A DNA stretch of 64,000 nt from Deinandra increscens subsp. villosa (lineage: Eukaryota; Streptophyta; Magnoliopsida; Asterales; Asteraceae). The stretch spans positions 54,773,502 through 54,837,501 of the forward strand of contig JBCNJP010000006.1 of NCBI GenBank assembly GCA_039602395.1. Reading direction: 5' to 3'. The position numbers and the translations under genes are program-made. The notes under the pieces were generated by a model. That model was not told the DNA's origin. It ran no database searches and was given only the letters and a program-made list of their open reading frames with translations. This document shows positions 22,801 through 34,249 of the stretch, one piece after another (the first letter of the stretch is position 1; each line of letters begins with the position of its first letter).

Positions 22801-22979
22801 CTAGTATGCCGTTTTGGTCCAGACCAAAGATGCCAGTTGAAACATTTTCAGGTGCTGATTCAAAATTTTTGTCATCAATGATTTGGAAACCAAAGGTTGT
22901 TTCCAAGGCCAACAATGACTTTATGGAAGACACCGGACGACCCGACGTTGTTGAATCGGGTCGATCCCAAAGCAACTAA
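19875..22979 (+). pseudogene. E3 gag, two CCHC knuckles, decayed
   Basis: The start codon at 19875 gives a short N-terminus with repeated MQT units, then NYDNEIGTSQKV and KLEDYHSWVKRFEA, matching E2. A stop and frameshift follow at about 20036, then frame 1 with stops at about 20149, 20225 and 20456. The first knuckle CYKCSMYGHFAREC (20917-20958) is intact. After frame changes around 21090-21376 come coiled-coil-like Lys/Glu/Leu repeats and a basic Lys/Ser stretch near 22090-22130. The second knuckle CYACRQPRHLATNC is at 22669-22710. The tail carries WKPKVVSK before the stop at 22977-22979. About 1,035 codons. Many stops are consistent with CAA/CAG or TGG changed to stops. It is non-functional in this copy. 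Confidence 0.8.
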
Positions 22980-23328
22980 TGAAAAATGAGAAATTGTAAA
23001 ATTAAAAAAAGACAAAAACATTGAAAAATGAGAAATTGTATCTGACATGATTGGGAAATGATGGCACATTGGCTAACGTTGTCTGACTCATGGATAGAGT
23101 AAATGAAAAAGCCATAAGATCATTGTTCATTGTGCTAGGTAGGCTCGGCAAATCAGAAAGTATACAAATGTGATATACACTAAATCTGATGCTTGACTTA
23201 GTGGACGACATCTTGATGCATATTTCAGAATATCAAGGAAAATATATGTGAAATGAAAAATGACAAGTCACTGTGTAAACATGTGTTCTTTTTGCAAAGA
23301 TTTAAACTTGTTTGATTTTCTTTATTTT

Positions 23329-23562
23329 CTCAAACGATCGGACTTTCTTTGCGTACCGAAAGATCGACCTGATTATTGTTCGTTTGAGGTTCTGCTTTAT
23401 TTTCTTTGGTGTTTCATATAATTCATCGGACTTCTCCGCGTGTCCATAAGACCGACCTGATTGTTGAATTATACAATTTCAACTTGTTTTTGTTTCTTAA
23501 TTTGTTAAATTCGAGGCCTTATCTGAATATCGAAAGATCGACCTTAACGTAGTCGATTTAAC
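23329..23562 (+). other. Triple stem-loop module of E3
   Basis: Arms: 23329-23337/23380-23388 (CTCAAACGA/TCGTTTGAG), 23417-23425/23465-23473 (TATAATTCA/TGAATTATA) and 23504-23511/23555-23562 (GTTAAATT/GATTTAAC, one G:U). The second stem shows a C-G pair of E1 replaced by T-A on both arms. Confidence 0.7.
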
Positions 23563-24278
23563 GTTCTTATTTCTTTTTGCATGGAACACAGCTGACTATA
23601 TCATGAATGCAATTACTATGTGCTAAATCACAAGTGTAATCACAAAGTGCGATACAAAAGCATATCCGAACATGTCTGATAGTGTGGGGTACACAAGTAA
23701 GAGCAAATCTAATCAATATCTTAATATATCCAGATGTTATGAGTATGGTTATGCCTGAGTTTAAAGTTAGAAACATTATATCTGCAATCGACATGGCTTA
23801 TTTGCTACAATAATTGAAATTGAAGTGTAGTTTAGCACCTTATGACCAATATGATCCCAAGTCGTGGTCTTTCTCGCAAAAGACAAAAATAGTGTCTGAT
23901 TTTGTATTGCATTTACTTTCCATATCAGAAAGTACCAAAAAGAGTTTAGGTGTGTTTTGATATAAAGTTTTTAAAAGCCAAAAGGATTTTGTTTCTTGTT
24001 TTCTTCGATTGATCAACAAGGAATACAAATATAATATCAAAATCAAAATATCTTGGAGTCTCGAAGAGACGTTTTGTGCCAAGATTATTTATGTTGGTAG
24101 GTATTCAAGTGAAAAAGAATATCACAACTTCAAGTTTTCTGAAGTTGTTGATGAAGAGATAACACGCGCTGCAACGTCAAGTATTCAAGATCGGACTAAC
24201 CATCAAGTTAAGGGAGAGTCTGATTAAAGATACAACACTATGTGAAGAAACATATACTACACACGTCGAGGGGGAGTT

Positions 24279-24626
24279 TGTTAGAGCATTATCTGGTCCG
24301 TCGTGTGAAGTATCAGAAACAAGACAAAGCTACAAGATTGACTACTCACGAACTGAACTGAAGTGGCAGCTCGGGGGGACACGAACTGACCCGAAGTGGC
24401 AGTTCATGTAGTGTCCAGTTTGGATCATCGGGTTCTAGTATAAAAAGATTGTGCTTTGTTTAGATTGGAACTTCTGGTCATATCTTGTGTGTGTTTTACT
24501 GTGTGTACTCTCTATGGTCATCAATACAAAAGTCTTTGTATTTAAATCTTGTGTTCTTCGTTTATAACTCGAATTACATCGTTTTGATCATGATCGAGCA
24601 GACGATTCGCCGCTCATGCACTTTCA
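24279..24626 (+). repeat. 3' LTR of E3
   Basis: Preceded by GAGGGGGAG (24268-24276). TATAAAAA at 24439-24446 replaces TATAAATA of the 5' copy. Its last 65 bp (24562-24626) are also the left edge of the 4.69 kb tandem duplication. Confidence 0.9.
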
Positions 24627-25375
24627 ATGCTAAGCTGCTCAAGCTTCTGGCTGCCAACCCTTTCCCGTGTAAAACTTTTAGTGAGGGGCTTCTTGTGATT
24701 GTTGGCCTTAGCAAGAACTGACTTCTTGTAAGTCATCGTTTCGTTGTTTTGGAAGATGACAAATGTTTGTTTTTTATTTTGGGTAGTCTTTTGCGCAAGT
24801 GTTCGACTTGCATGCCTCTTATTGTTGTTTTTTCTTTTGCAGAAATGAATTTGAAGAAGATATCGAGTTTAGTCGGGAAAGGCTTTGAGTACACTGATGT
24901 TCCTACTGGAAAGGGGGGTTCTGGCCCTTCGGGCTCCCGGGTTTCTTTTGCTGATGATTCTGCTACTGCTGATACTACAGCAGCTGCTTCTGACTCTAAA
25001 AGTGCATCATCTAGCGTGGAACATTCCAACCTTGAAGGTCTTTCCTTTACTGAGAAGCAGTCAACCAAGATACGCCCAGCCCCTAAGACTGAAGCTGGTA
25101 TTTCTAAGAAACCAACTCTCCGGTTGAATTTGAGAGGTGGAAGGAAAACGGTAGTATCTCCGTCTGTGGAGATGCCATCTTCGAATGTTGAATCCTCCAT
25201 CCCTTTTCCTTCTTTTACTTCTCCCGTTGTGAAGCTTAAATCTTCGGCTGCTTCTACCAGTTCTGCTCCGCTCTTCACTGAATCGGTGGTAACTACAACT
25301 CCCACCCCTGCTGGTACATCATTATCTCTTTCCCTTGTTAAGGTTACCAGTTCAAGTTCAACAAGAAGAACTTGG
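24627..25375 (+). pseudogene. Transposase_28-like gene, 3' part, copy 1
   Basis: Continues in phase with 18338-18886 (KLLKLLAANPFPCKTFSEG) to a stop at 24719-24721 that both copies share. GTAAGT at 24728 and TTTTGCAG at 24835-24842 bracket a T-rich stretch that looks like an intron; the phases on the two sides do not match, so this is unsure. The following frame from 24845 codes a Ser/Thr-rich, low-complexity segment with a basic RLNLRGGRK patch, cut at 25375 by the G1 LTR. The function is unknown. The part after G1 was not found. Confidence 0.6.
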
Positions 25376-25907
25376 TGACTACTTCACCAATTACCCATCA
25401 ACTAGGAATTTACATAACACTAGATGTTCTTAACATCACTAGATTCATAATTCAACAACAAAATTCCATATTTCAACACCCAAATTTCGTAACCTATACA
25501 TGAAAGAAATTGGGGTTTACTTACTTGACACACAATGGGTGATAGGGGGTGATTAGCCACTAAAATCCGAGTTTGAATGCCAAAAATTACAGCCCTAACA
25601 CCCTTGATTGCAGAATTTTTGAATTTGGGGAAGGAGGAGGACTTGGGACGTTCTCCAGGTCGTTATCCACGACCTCCCCCCCCCCCCCACTTCCCTTCTA
25701 TTTTTGTTTAACCCACTTTGATTAGTTATAAATCTGGCCCCTCTAATTTCTGCATTTTATTTCTAATTACCCAAAACACCAATTTACATAATAAACCCCA
25801 TCTTTTGCATGTTTACATATTTTAACCAATTTAGGAGTTTTATGACTTCATGTCATACTTAACAAAAAATTTAATAGAGTTTAAATTTTAGAAATCGGGA
25901 TGTTACA
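25376..25907 (-). repeat. G1 3' LTR, copy 1 (minus strand)
   Basis: On the minus strand it starts TGTAACATCCCGATTTC (25907 leftwards) right after a purine-rich tract (reverse complement of CCACACCCCTTAAAGGAG). The left limit 25376 (TGACTACTTC) is set by the end of the interrupted gene and is provisional; this LTR could be truncated. It contains a 13 C run at about 25676. Confidence 0.6.
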
Positions 25908-26027
25908 ACTCCACACCCCTTAAAGGAGTTTCGTCCACGAAAGGATTCACATACCGAATAAATGAGGATAGTAGCGTTGCATCTCTTCCTCAGCTTACCA
26001 TGTTAAATCAAAGCCCTTTCTATGCTC

Positions 26028-29000
26028 TCATTGAACCAATACCTGGTTCACTTCTTTGTTCCTTAACCTCTTAATTTTGCGATCAAGAATCGCAATAGGC
26101 ATTTCCACGTAATTGGGCTTTTTATCCACAACCAAATCATCTAAAGGCACATAGGCACTTTCATCCGCTAAGCATTTCCGTAGATGTGAAACATGGAACG
26201 TGTTGTGGATTCCACTTAACTCTTCAGGTAGTTCCAATTGGTAAGCCACTTTACCAACTCCGGCTAGAATTTTGAATGGTCCAATATATCTAGGACTCAA
26301 CTTACCCTGTTTCCGAAAGCGAATAACCCCCTTGCACGAAGATACCTTTAGCAACACTATATCTCCCTAATCAAACTCAATAGGTCTCTGCCTTCTGTTC
26401 GCATAGGACCTTTTCCTATCTTGGGCTGCCTTAAAGTGTGCCCTTATCATGTCGAGCTTTTCAGATGCTAATTTGACTACTTTATTACTAGCAAGCTCGT
26501 GTTGACCCACTTCACCCCAACAAACGGGTGTTCGGTATTCCCTACCATATAACATTTCATAGCGCGGCATCACGATGCTAGCATGGGAAATGTTACTATA
26601 CGAAAACTCAACAAGTGGCAGGTAATGATCCCAACTACCCCCAAAGTCAATCGCACACGCCCTTAACATGTCCTTAAGAGTTTGGATGGTTCTTTCGCTT
26701 TACCCATCCGTTTGAGGATGATATTCGGTGGTAAGTAACAACTTAGTACCCAACCATTTATTAAAACTCCCTCCAAAACTGAGATGTGAACCGGGTATCC
26801 CGGTCAGACACAATCGACACACCATGGCGTGATATGATCTCGTTGATGTACACATCCGCCATCCTTTCCGAGGAATAAGTCTCCAGGATTTGAATAAAAT
26901 GAGCACTTTTGCTCAGCCGATCAACAACAACCCATATAGCGTCATCCTTTGAGTTTTTTAGGCAATTTAGTTAAGAAATCCATAGTCACGTGCTCCCACT
27001 TCCATGTCAGAATTTCTAGTGGCTGCAACTTGCCATATGATTCTGATGCTCCGCCTTGACTTGCAAACATGTCAAACATTTGCCTACGTACTTGACTATG
27101 TTCCGTTTCATACCGAGCCACCAATAATCACGTTTCAGGTCATGATACAGTTTTCTCGCCCCTGGATGGATCAAGTATCGCGACTTATGCGCTTCATCGA
27201 GTAACAATTGCTTCACCTCACAAGAGTTTGGAACCCAAATTCATCCGGATCGGGTTTTAAGCCCACTTTCCTCATCCACTAAGTTTTTCACTTGGCCTAC
27301 AATCCGTTCCATCTTCTGATTTTATTTTTCTATGGCTTCTACCTGGGCTTCTTTAATCCTAGTGATCGAATCTGAGGTCACCATCAATTTCATGGACCGC
27401 ACCTTAATAGGAGCATAATCTCTTTTTCGACTAAGGGGATCCGCCACCACATTGGCTTTGCCCGGGTGGTAATGGATCTCACAATCATAGTCTTTTATGG
27501 TCTCAGGCCATCTTTGTTTCCTCATATTTAGCTCTTTTGCTCGAAGAAATATTTAAGACTTTTGTAATCAGTGAAATCGTGCATTTCACCCCAAAGAGAT
27601 GATGTCGCCGTATTTTCAAGGCAAAGACTACCGTCACTAACTCCAAATCATGAGTCGGGTAGTTCTGCTCGTGCACCTTTAATTTCCTAGATGCATATGC
27701 AATGACTTTGCCCCGTTGCATTAAAACACAGCCAAGGCCCATTTTTGGCGCATCTGAATAGACCACCATATATTTTGTTCCCTCCGGGAGGGTTAAAACC
27801 GGTGTTCGTGTCTGTTTATGTTTAAGGCTTTGGAAGGTTGCTCGTTTGCTCACACAAATTTGGATTCCTTATGAGTCAATTTAGTCATGGGTAGGGCTAT
27901 CTCTGAGAAGTTTTTAATGAACCTCCGATAGTAGCCCTCCAACCCTAGAAAACTCCGCATTTCTGTCAGATTCTTCGGAGGTTCCCATTTCATAACCGCC
28001 TCGTTCTTGGCCGGATCCACCATGATCCCTTCGGCACCGATTACGTGGCCTAGGAATTGTACCTCTTTTAGTCAAAACGCAGATTTAGAGAATTTAGCAT
28101 ATAGCTTTTCCTCCCTTAACTTCTCTAGTACCCCCCTCAAGTGTTTAGCATGTCCCACTTTGTTCCGGTAGTATACCAGTATATCATAGATGAACACTAT
28201 CATTGACCTATCCAACATGGGCTTGCACACCCGGTTCATGAGATCCATAAAAGCCCCGGGTGCGTTAGTGAGTCCAAAGGACATCACCAAAAATTTATAA
28301 TGCCCATATCTTGTTCTGAAGGCCGTTTTGGGAACATTCTCCTCTCTCACCTTCATTTGATGGTACCCAGAATGTAGATCTATCTTTGAGAACCATTTTG
28401 CCCCTTGGTGCAGATCGAGCAAATCATCAATTCTGGGAAATGGTTCCCTATTTTCATTGTGAGTTTATTCAACTCCCGGTAGTCTATGCACATCTGCATG
28501 CTACCATCTTTCTTCTTAACAAATAAAACCGGGGCTCCCTAAGGAGAGACACTCGGTCGAATGAACCCGTTATACAACAACTCCTAGAGTTGGGTCATCA
28601 ACTCTTGTAGCTCTGCGGGCGCCAACCTATAAGGGGCTTTGACCACCGATTTAGCATTTGGCACCAAGTCGATTTTAAATCCACCTCTTTGATCAGGTGG
28701 TATTCCCGGTAAGTCATCCGGAAACACATCTTTAAACTACTACACCACGGGCAAGTCGTCTATCACGGGGCTTTGGACAGTCGTGTCTGCCATCATTTCC
28801 AGGTAAGCCCGACACCCATGCACCATAAGGTTTCTTGCTTCCAACATTGAGCATAAGATCGGGGCATTATACTTTTCACCATAAACAGTGACTTTGCTTC
28901 CACTTGGCGAAGATATCTCTATTGCCTTTCGGTCACATATGACATTTGCATGGTTGCTTGATAGCCAATCCATCCCCACCACAAGCTTGAATTCTCTCAT

Positions 29001-29123
29001 CGCCATCGGAATGAGATCAATCAAGTATTCCTCGTCGCCGAAGGAAATTTTGCATCCACGACATACTTCAAAAACAATAATACTTTTATCATTAGTTATT
29101 TCTACATCTAAGGGTATATTCAA
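26028..29123 (-). pseudogene. G1 Ty3/Gypsy pol, copy 1, many stops
   Basis: Minus-strand blocks in pol order: protease end with VVGMDWLSSNHANV (29123-28740); reverse transcriptase with KIDLHSGYHQMKV and FGLTNAPGAFMDL (28422-28072); RNase H with MVVYSDAPKMGLGCVLMQ (27853-27503) and YHPGKANVVADPLSR (27525-27322); integrase zinc finger with HKSRYLIHPGARKL and CLTC (27216-27016), core pieces (27124-26942, 26906-26700, 26669-26367); and a C-terminal PRYIGPFKILAGVGKVAYQL segment (26357-26028). The RT active site reads FIYDILVYY instead of FxDD, losing a catalytic Asp. A stop lies where SPWGAPVLF is expected (28541). Dead before duplication, since copy 2 shares these lesions. Confidence 0.85.
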
Positions 29124-29312
29124 TTGTTCAATTACAAACGAGGGATGCTTAATAAAATCATAAGAAACAAATGATCTATTAGCTCCCGTATTGAGTTAAC
29201 TAAAAATGTGCCTACCACCACGTTAGGATTTGATTTGGCCTTTTCGGTTATAACTCGAATTACATCGTTTTGATCATGATCGAGCAGACGATTCGCCGCT
29301 CATGCACTTTCA

Positions 29313-30061
29313 ATGCTAAGTTGCTCAAGCTTCTGGCTGCCAACCCTTCCCCGTGTAAAACTTTTAGTGAGGGGCTTCTTGTGATTGTTGGCCTTAGCAA
29401 GAACTGACTTCTTGTAAGTCACCGTTTTGTTGTTTTGGAAGATGACAAATGTTTGTTTTTTATTTTGGGTAGTCTTTTGCGCAAGTGTTCGACTTGCATG
29501 CCTCTTATTGTTGTTTTTTCTTTTGTAGAAATGAATTTGAAGAAGATATCGAGTTTAGTCGGGAAAGGCTTTGAGTACACTGATGTTCCTACTGGAAAGG
29601 GGGGTTCTGGCCCTTCGGGCTCCCGGGTTTCTTTTGCTGATGATTCTGCTACTGCTGATACTACAGCAGCTGCTTCTGACTCTATAAGTGCATCATCCAG
29701 CGTGAAACATTCCAACCTTGAAGGTCTTTCCCTTACTGAGAAGCAGTCAACCAAGATACGCCCAGCCCCTAAGACTGAAGCTGGTATTTCTAAGAAACCA
29801 ACTCTCCGGTTGAATTTGAGAGGTGGAAGGAAAACGGTAGTATCTCCGTCTGTGGAGATGCCATCTTCGAATGTTGAATCCTCCATCCCTTTTCCTTCTT
29901 TTACTTCTCCCGTTGTGAAGCTTAAACCATCGCCTGCTTCTACCAGTTCTGCTCCGCTCTTCACTGAATCGGTGGTAACTACAACTCCCACCCCTGCTGG
30001 TACATCATTATCTCTTTCCCTTGTTAAGGTTACCAGTTCAAGTTCAACAAGAAGAACTTGG
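29313..30061 (+). pseudogene. Transposase_28-like gene, 3' part, copy 2
   Basis: Near-identical to 24627-25375. Differences include the intron-acceptor-like TTTTGTAG instead of TTTTGCAG, and a few amino-acid changes in the Ser-rich part. It has no 5' half of its own. Confidence 0.6.
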
Positions 30062-30594
30062 TGACTACTTCACCAATTACCCATCAACTAGGAATTTACA
30101 TAACACTAGATGTTCTTAACATCACTAGATTCATAATTCAACAACAAAATTCCATATTTCAACACCCAAATTTCGTAACCTATACATGAAAGAAATTGGG
30201 GTTTACTTACTTGACACACAATGGGTGATAGGGGGTGATTAGACACTAAAATCCGAGTTTGAATGCCAAAAATTACAGCCCTAACACCCTTGATTGCAGA
30301 ATTTTTGAATTTGGGGAAGGAGGAGGACTTGGGACGTTCTCCAGGTCGTTATCCACGACCTCCCCCCCCCCCCCCACTTCCCTTCTATTTTTGTTTAACC
30401 CACTTTGATTAGTTATAAATCTGGCCCCTCTAATTTCTGCATTTTATTTCTAATTACCCAAAACACCAATTTACATAATAAACCCCATCTTTTGCATGTT
30501 TACATATTTTAACCAATTTAGGAGTTTTATGACTTCATGTCATACTTAACAAAAAATTTAATAGAGTTTAAATTTTAGAAATCGGGATGTTACA
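30062..30594 (-). repeat. G1 3' LTR, copy 2
   Basis: As copy 1 but with 14 C in the run near 30362. Confidence 0.6.
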
Positions 30595-30714
30595 ACTCCT
30601 CACCCCTTAAAGGAGTTTCGTCCACGAAAGGATTCACATACCGAATAAATGAGGATAGTAGCGTTGCATCTCTTCCTCAGCTTACCATGTTAAATCAAAG
30701 CCCTTTCTATGCTC

Positions 30715-33700
30715 TCATTGAACCAATACCTGGTTCACTTCTTTGTTCCTTAACCTCTTAATTTTGCGATCAAGAATCGCAATAGGCATTTCCACGTAAT
30801 TGGGCTTTTTATCCACAACCAAATCATCTAAAGGCACATAGGCACTTTCATTCGCTAAGCATTTCCGTAGATGTGAAACATGGAACGTGTTGTGGATTCC
30901 ACTTAACTCTTCAGGTAGTTCCAATTGGTAAGCCACTTTACCAACTCCGACTAGAATTTTGAATGGTCCAATATATCTAGGACTCAACTTACCCTGTTTC
31001 CGAAAGCGAATAACCCCCCTTGCACGAAGATACCTTTAGCAACACTATATCTCCCTAATCAAACTCAATAGGTCTCTGCCTTCTGTTCGCATAGGACCTT
31101 TTCCTATCTTGGGCTGCCTTAAAGTGTGCCCTTATCATGTCGAGCTTTTCAGATGCTAATTTGACTACTTTATTACTAGCAAGCTCGTGTTGACCCACTT
31201 CACCCCAACAAACGGGTGTTCGGTATTCCCTACCATATAACATTTCATAGCGCGGCATCACGATGCTAGCATGGGAAATGTTACTATACGAAAACTCAAC
31301 AAGTGGCAGGTAATGATTCCAACTACCCCCAAAGTCAATCGCACACGCCCTTAACATGTCCTTAAGAGTTTGGATGGTTCTTTCGCTTTACCCATCCGTT
31401 TGAGGATGATATTCGGTGGTAAGTAACAACTTAGTACCCAACCATTTATTAAAACTCCCTCCAAAACTGAGATGTGAACCGGGTATCCCGGTCAGACACA
31501 ATCGACACACCATGGCGTGATATGATCTCGTTGATGTACACAACCGCCATCCTTTCCGAGGAATAAGTCTCCAGGATTTGAATAAAATGAGCACTTTTGC
31601 TCAGCCGATCAACAACAACCCATATAGCGTCATCCTTTGAGTTTTTTAGGCAATTTAGTTAAGAAATCCATAGTCACGTGCTCCCACTTCCATGTCAGAA
31701 TTTCTAGTGGCTGCAACTTGCCATATGATTCTGATGCTCCGCCTTGACTTGCAAACATGTCAAACATTTGCCTACGTACTTAACTATGTTCCGTTTCATA
31801 CCGAGCCACCAATAATCACGTTTCAGGTCATGATACAGTTTTCTCGCCCCTGGATGGATCAAGTATCGCGACTTATGCGCTTCATCGAGTAACAATTGCT
31901 TCACCTCACAAGAGTTTGGAACCCAAATTCATCCGGATCGGGTTTTAAGCCCACTTTCCTCATCCACTAAGTTTTTCACTTGGCCTACAATCCGTTCCAT
32001 CTTCTGATTTTATTTTTCTATGGCTTCTACCTGGGCTTCTTTAATCCTAGTGATCGAATCTGAGGTCACCATCAATTTCATGGACCGCACCTTAATAGGA
32101 GCATAATCTCTTTCTCGACTAAGGGGATCCGCCACCACATTGGCTTTGCCCGGGTGGTAATGGATCTCACAATCATAGTCTTTTATGGTCTCAGGCCATC
32201 TTTGTTTCCTCATATTTAGCTCTTTTGCTCGAAGAAATATTTAAGACTTTTGTAATCAGTGAAATCGTGCATTTCACCCCAAAGAGATGATGTCGCCGTA
32301 TTTTCAAGGCAAAGACTACCGTCACTAACTCCAAATCATGAGTCGGGTAGTTCTGCTCGTGCACCTTTAATTTCCTAGATGCATATGCAATGACTTTGCC
32401 CCGTTGCATTAAAACACAGCCAAGGCCCATTTTTGGCGCATCTGAATAGACCACCATATATTTTGTTCCCTCCGGGAGGGTTAAAACCGGTGTTCGTGTC
32501 TGTTTATGTTTAAGGCTTTGGAAGGTTGCTCGTTTGCTCACACAAATTTGGATTCCTTATGAGTCAATTTAGTCATGGGTAGGGCTATCTCTGAGAAGTT
32601 TTTAATGAACCTCCGATAGTAGCCCTCCAACCCTAGAAAACTCCGCATTTCTGTCAGATTCTTCGGAGGTTCCCATTTCGTAACCGCCTCGTTCTTGGCC
32701 GGATCCACCATGATCCCTTCGGCACCGATTACGTGGCCTAGGAATTGTACCTCTTTTAGTCAAAACGCAGATTTAAAGAATTTAGCATATAGCTTTTCCT
32801 CCCTTAACTTCTCTAGTACCCCCCTCAAGTGTTTAGCATGTCCCACTTTGTTCCGGGAGTATACCAGTATATCATAGATGAACACTATCATTGACCTATC
32901 CAACATGGGCTTGCACACCCGGTTCATGAGATCCATAAAAGCCCCGGGTGCGTTAGTGAGTCCAAAGGACATCACCAAAAATTTATAATGCCCATATCTT
33001 GTTCTGAAGGCCGTTTTGGGAACATTCTCCTCTCTCACCTTCATTTGATGGTACCCAGAATGTAGATCTATCTTTGAGAACCATTTTGCCCCTTGGTGCA
33101 GATCGAGCAAATCATCAATTCTGGGAAATGGTTCCCTATTTTCATTGTGAGTTTATTCAACTCCCGGTAGTCTATGCACATCTGCATGCTACCATCTTTC
33201 TTCTTAACAAATAAAACCGGGGCTCCCTAAGGGGAGACACTCGGTCGAATGAACCCGTTATACAACAACTCCTAGAGTTGGGTCATCAACTCTTGTAGCT
33301 CTGCGGGCGCCAACCTATAAGGGGCTTTGACCACCGATTTAGCATTTGGCACCAAGTTGATTTTAAATCCACCTCTTTGATCAGGTGGTATTCCCGGTAA
33401 GTCATCCGGAAACACATCTTTAAACTACTACACCACGGGCAAGTCGTCTATCACGGGGCTTTGGACAGCCGTGTCTACCATCATTTCCAGGTAAGCCCGA
33501 CACCCATGCACCATAAGGTTTCTTGCTTCCAACATTGAGCATAAGATCGGGGCATTATACTTTTCACCATAAACAGTGACTTTGCTTCCACTTGGCGAAG
33601 ATATCTCTATCGCCTTTCGGTCACATATGACATTTGCATGGTTGCTTGATAGCCAATCCATCCCCACCACAAGCTTGAATTCTCTCATCGCCATCGGAAT

Positions 33701-33811
33701 GAGATCAATCAAGTATTCCTCGTCGCCGAAGGAAATTTTGCATCCACGACATACTTCAAAAACAATAATACTTTTATCATTAGTTATTTCTACCTCTAAC
33801 GGTATATTCAA
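30715..33811 (-). pseudogene. G1 Ty3/Gypsy pol, copy 2, many stops
   Basis: Same order and lesions as copy 1: protease end (33811-33428), RT (33110-32760, with FIYDILVYS), RNase H (32541-32191 and 32213-32010), integrase zinc finger (31904-31704), integrase core (31594-31388 and 31357-31055), C-terminal domain (30987-30715). One extra C near 31017 shortens the C-terminal frame from 109 to 90 codons relative to copy 1. This copy is still joined to gag sequence at 33820-34249. No chromodomain is recognisable past VLDRKIKRLRNKEV-type sequence. Confidence 0.85.
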
Positions 33812-33819
33812 TTGTTCAA

Positions 33820-34249
33820 TTACAAACGAGGGATGCTTAATAAAATCATAAGAAACAAATGATCTATTAGCTCCCGTATTGAGTTAACTAAAAATGTGCC
33901 TACCACCACGTTAGGATTTGATTTGGCCTTTTCGGTCGTAAGTCGGAAGGCCATGCCCGTAGCTTTTGACACCTCTATTTTTTCACCACTTCTCACCCCC
34001 TCCGTTTTGAGTTTCGGGCAATCAGCTTTCTTATGCCCCGTTTGATAACAGTTGAAGCATTGTGGTGCTTCAGATGGGAAATTGGAAATGATATGGCCTT
34101 TCTTGCCACAATTCAGACACGACCGGTCTTTGAAGATGCACTCCCACCGAGTGCCATTTGTGAAGTTTGCATTTGGAGCCACCCCCTTTGAGTCCTTTTT
34201 CTTGGACGAATCACCCATCTTTTGCTTTTAGGGGGATTAGGATTCCCCA
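33820..34249 (-). pseudogene. G1 gag C-terminal part with CCHC knuckles
   Basis: The frame 34218-33820 has CLNCGKKGHIISNF, where the last Cys is replaced by Phe, and an intact CFNCYQTGHKKADC. These are Gypsy nucleocapsid knuckles. It continues upstream only to 34249, where LTR A interrupts. The N-terminal gag is found at 39765-40527 on the same strand. Confidence 0.75.

Larger units (their letters stand above)
18887..24626 (+). mobile_element. E3: complete gag-only LTR retrotransposon
   Basis: LTRs of 348 bp each at 18887-19234 and 24279-24626, an initiator-Met primer-binding site, a 630 bp leader with repeated CACTTCG/AGTTCG motifs, a decayed gag (19875-22979), 1.3 kb of 3' non-coding DNA with the triple stem-loop, and a polypurine tract GAGGGGGAG (24268-24276). 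The flanks are ATGTT (18882-18886) and ATGCT (24627-24631), a target-site duplication with one change. About 20 LTR differences by eye (about 6 percent), mostly transitions, make it older than or similar to E2. No pol domain. The segment with extra polypurine tracts present in E1 and E2 is missing. Confidence 0.9.
24562..29247. repeat. Tandem duplication, copy 1 (about 4.69 kb)
   Basis: Starts TTATAACTCGAATTAC inside the E3 3' LTR and ends at GCCTTTTCGG in the G1 protease-gag region. The next base begins copy 2. By eye there are some 30-35 substitutions and two homopolymer length changes between copies (13 versus 14 C near 25676; 5 versus 6 C near 26330), about 0.7 percent. Contents: E3 LTR end, 3' part of the Transposase_28-like gene, G1 LTR, G1 pol. 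Confidence 0.9.
29248..33936. repeat. Tandem duplication, copy 2
   Basis: Repeats 24562-29247 with an offset of 4,686 rising to 4,688 bp. Copy 2 is the one that joins onto the rest of G1 (gag side) at 33937 onward, while copy 1 joins onto the rest of the E3 LTR. The junction shares a single T between the two parent sequences. Confidence 0.9.

Noticed and set aside
24728..24842. Confident intron in the Transposase_28-like gene
   Set aside because: Donor and acceptor look good, but the phases do not join in frame and an in-frame stop precedes the donor; kept only as a possibility.
24733..25305. 190-codon minus-strand open frame (and its copy at 29419-29991)
   Set aside because: Antisense shadow of the Ser/Thr-rich plus-strand frame of the Transposase_28-like gene; low complexity and no family pattern.
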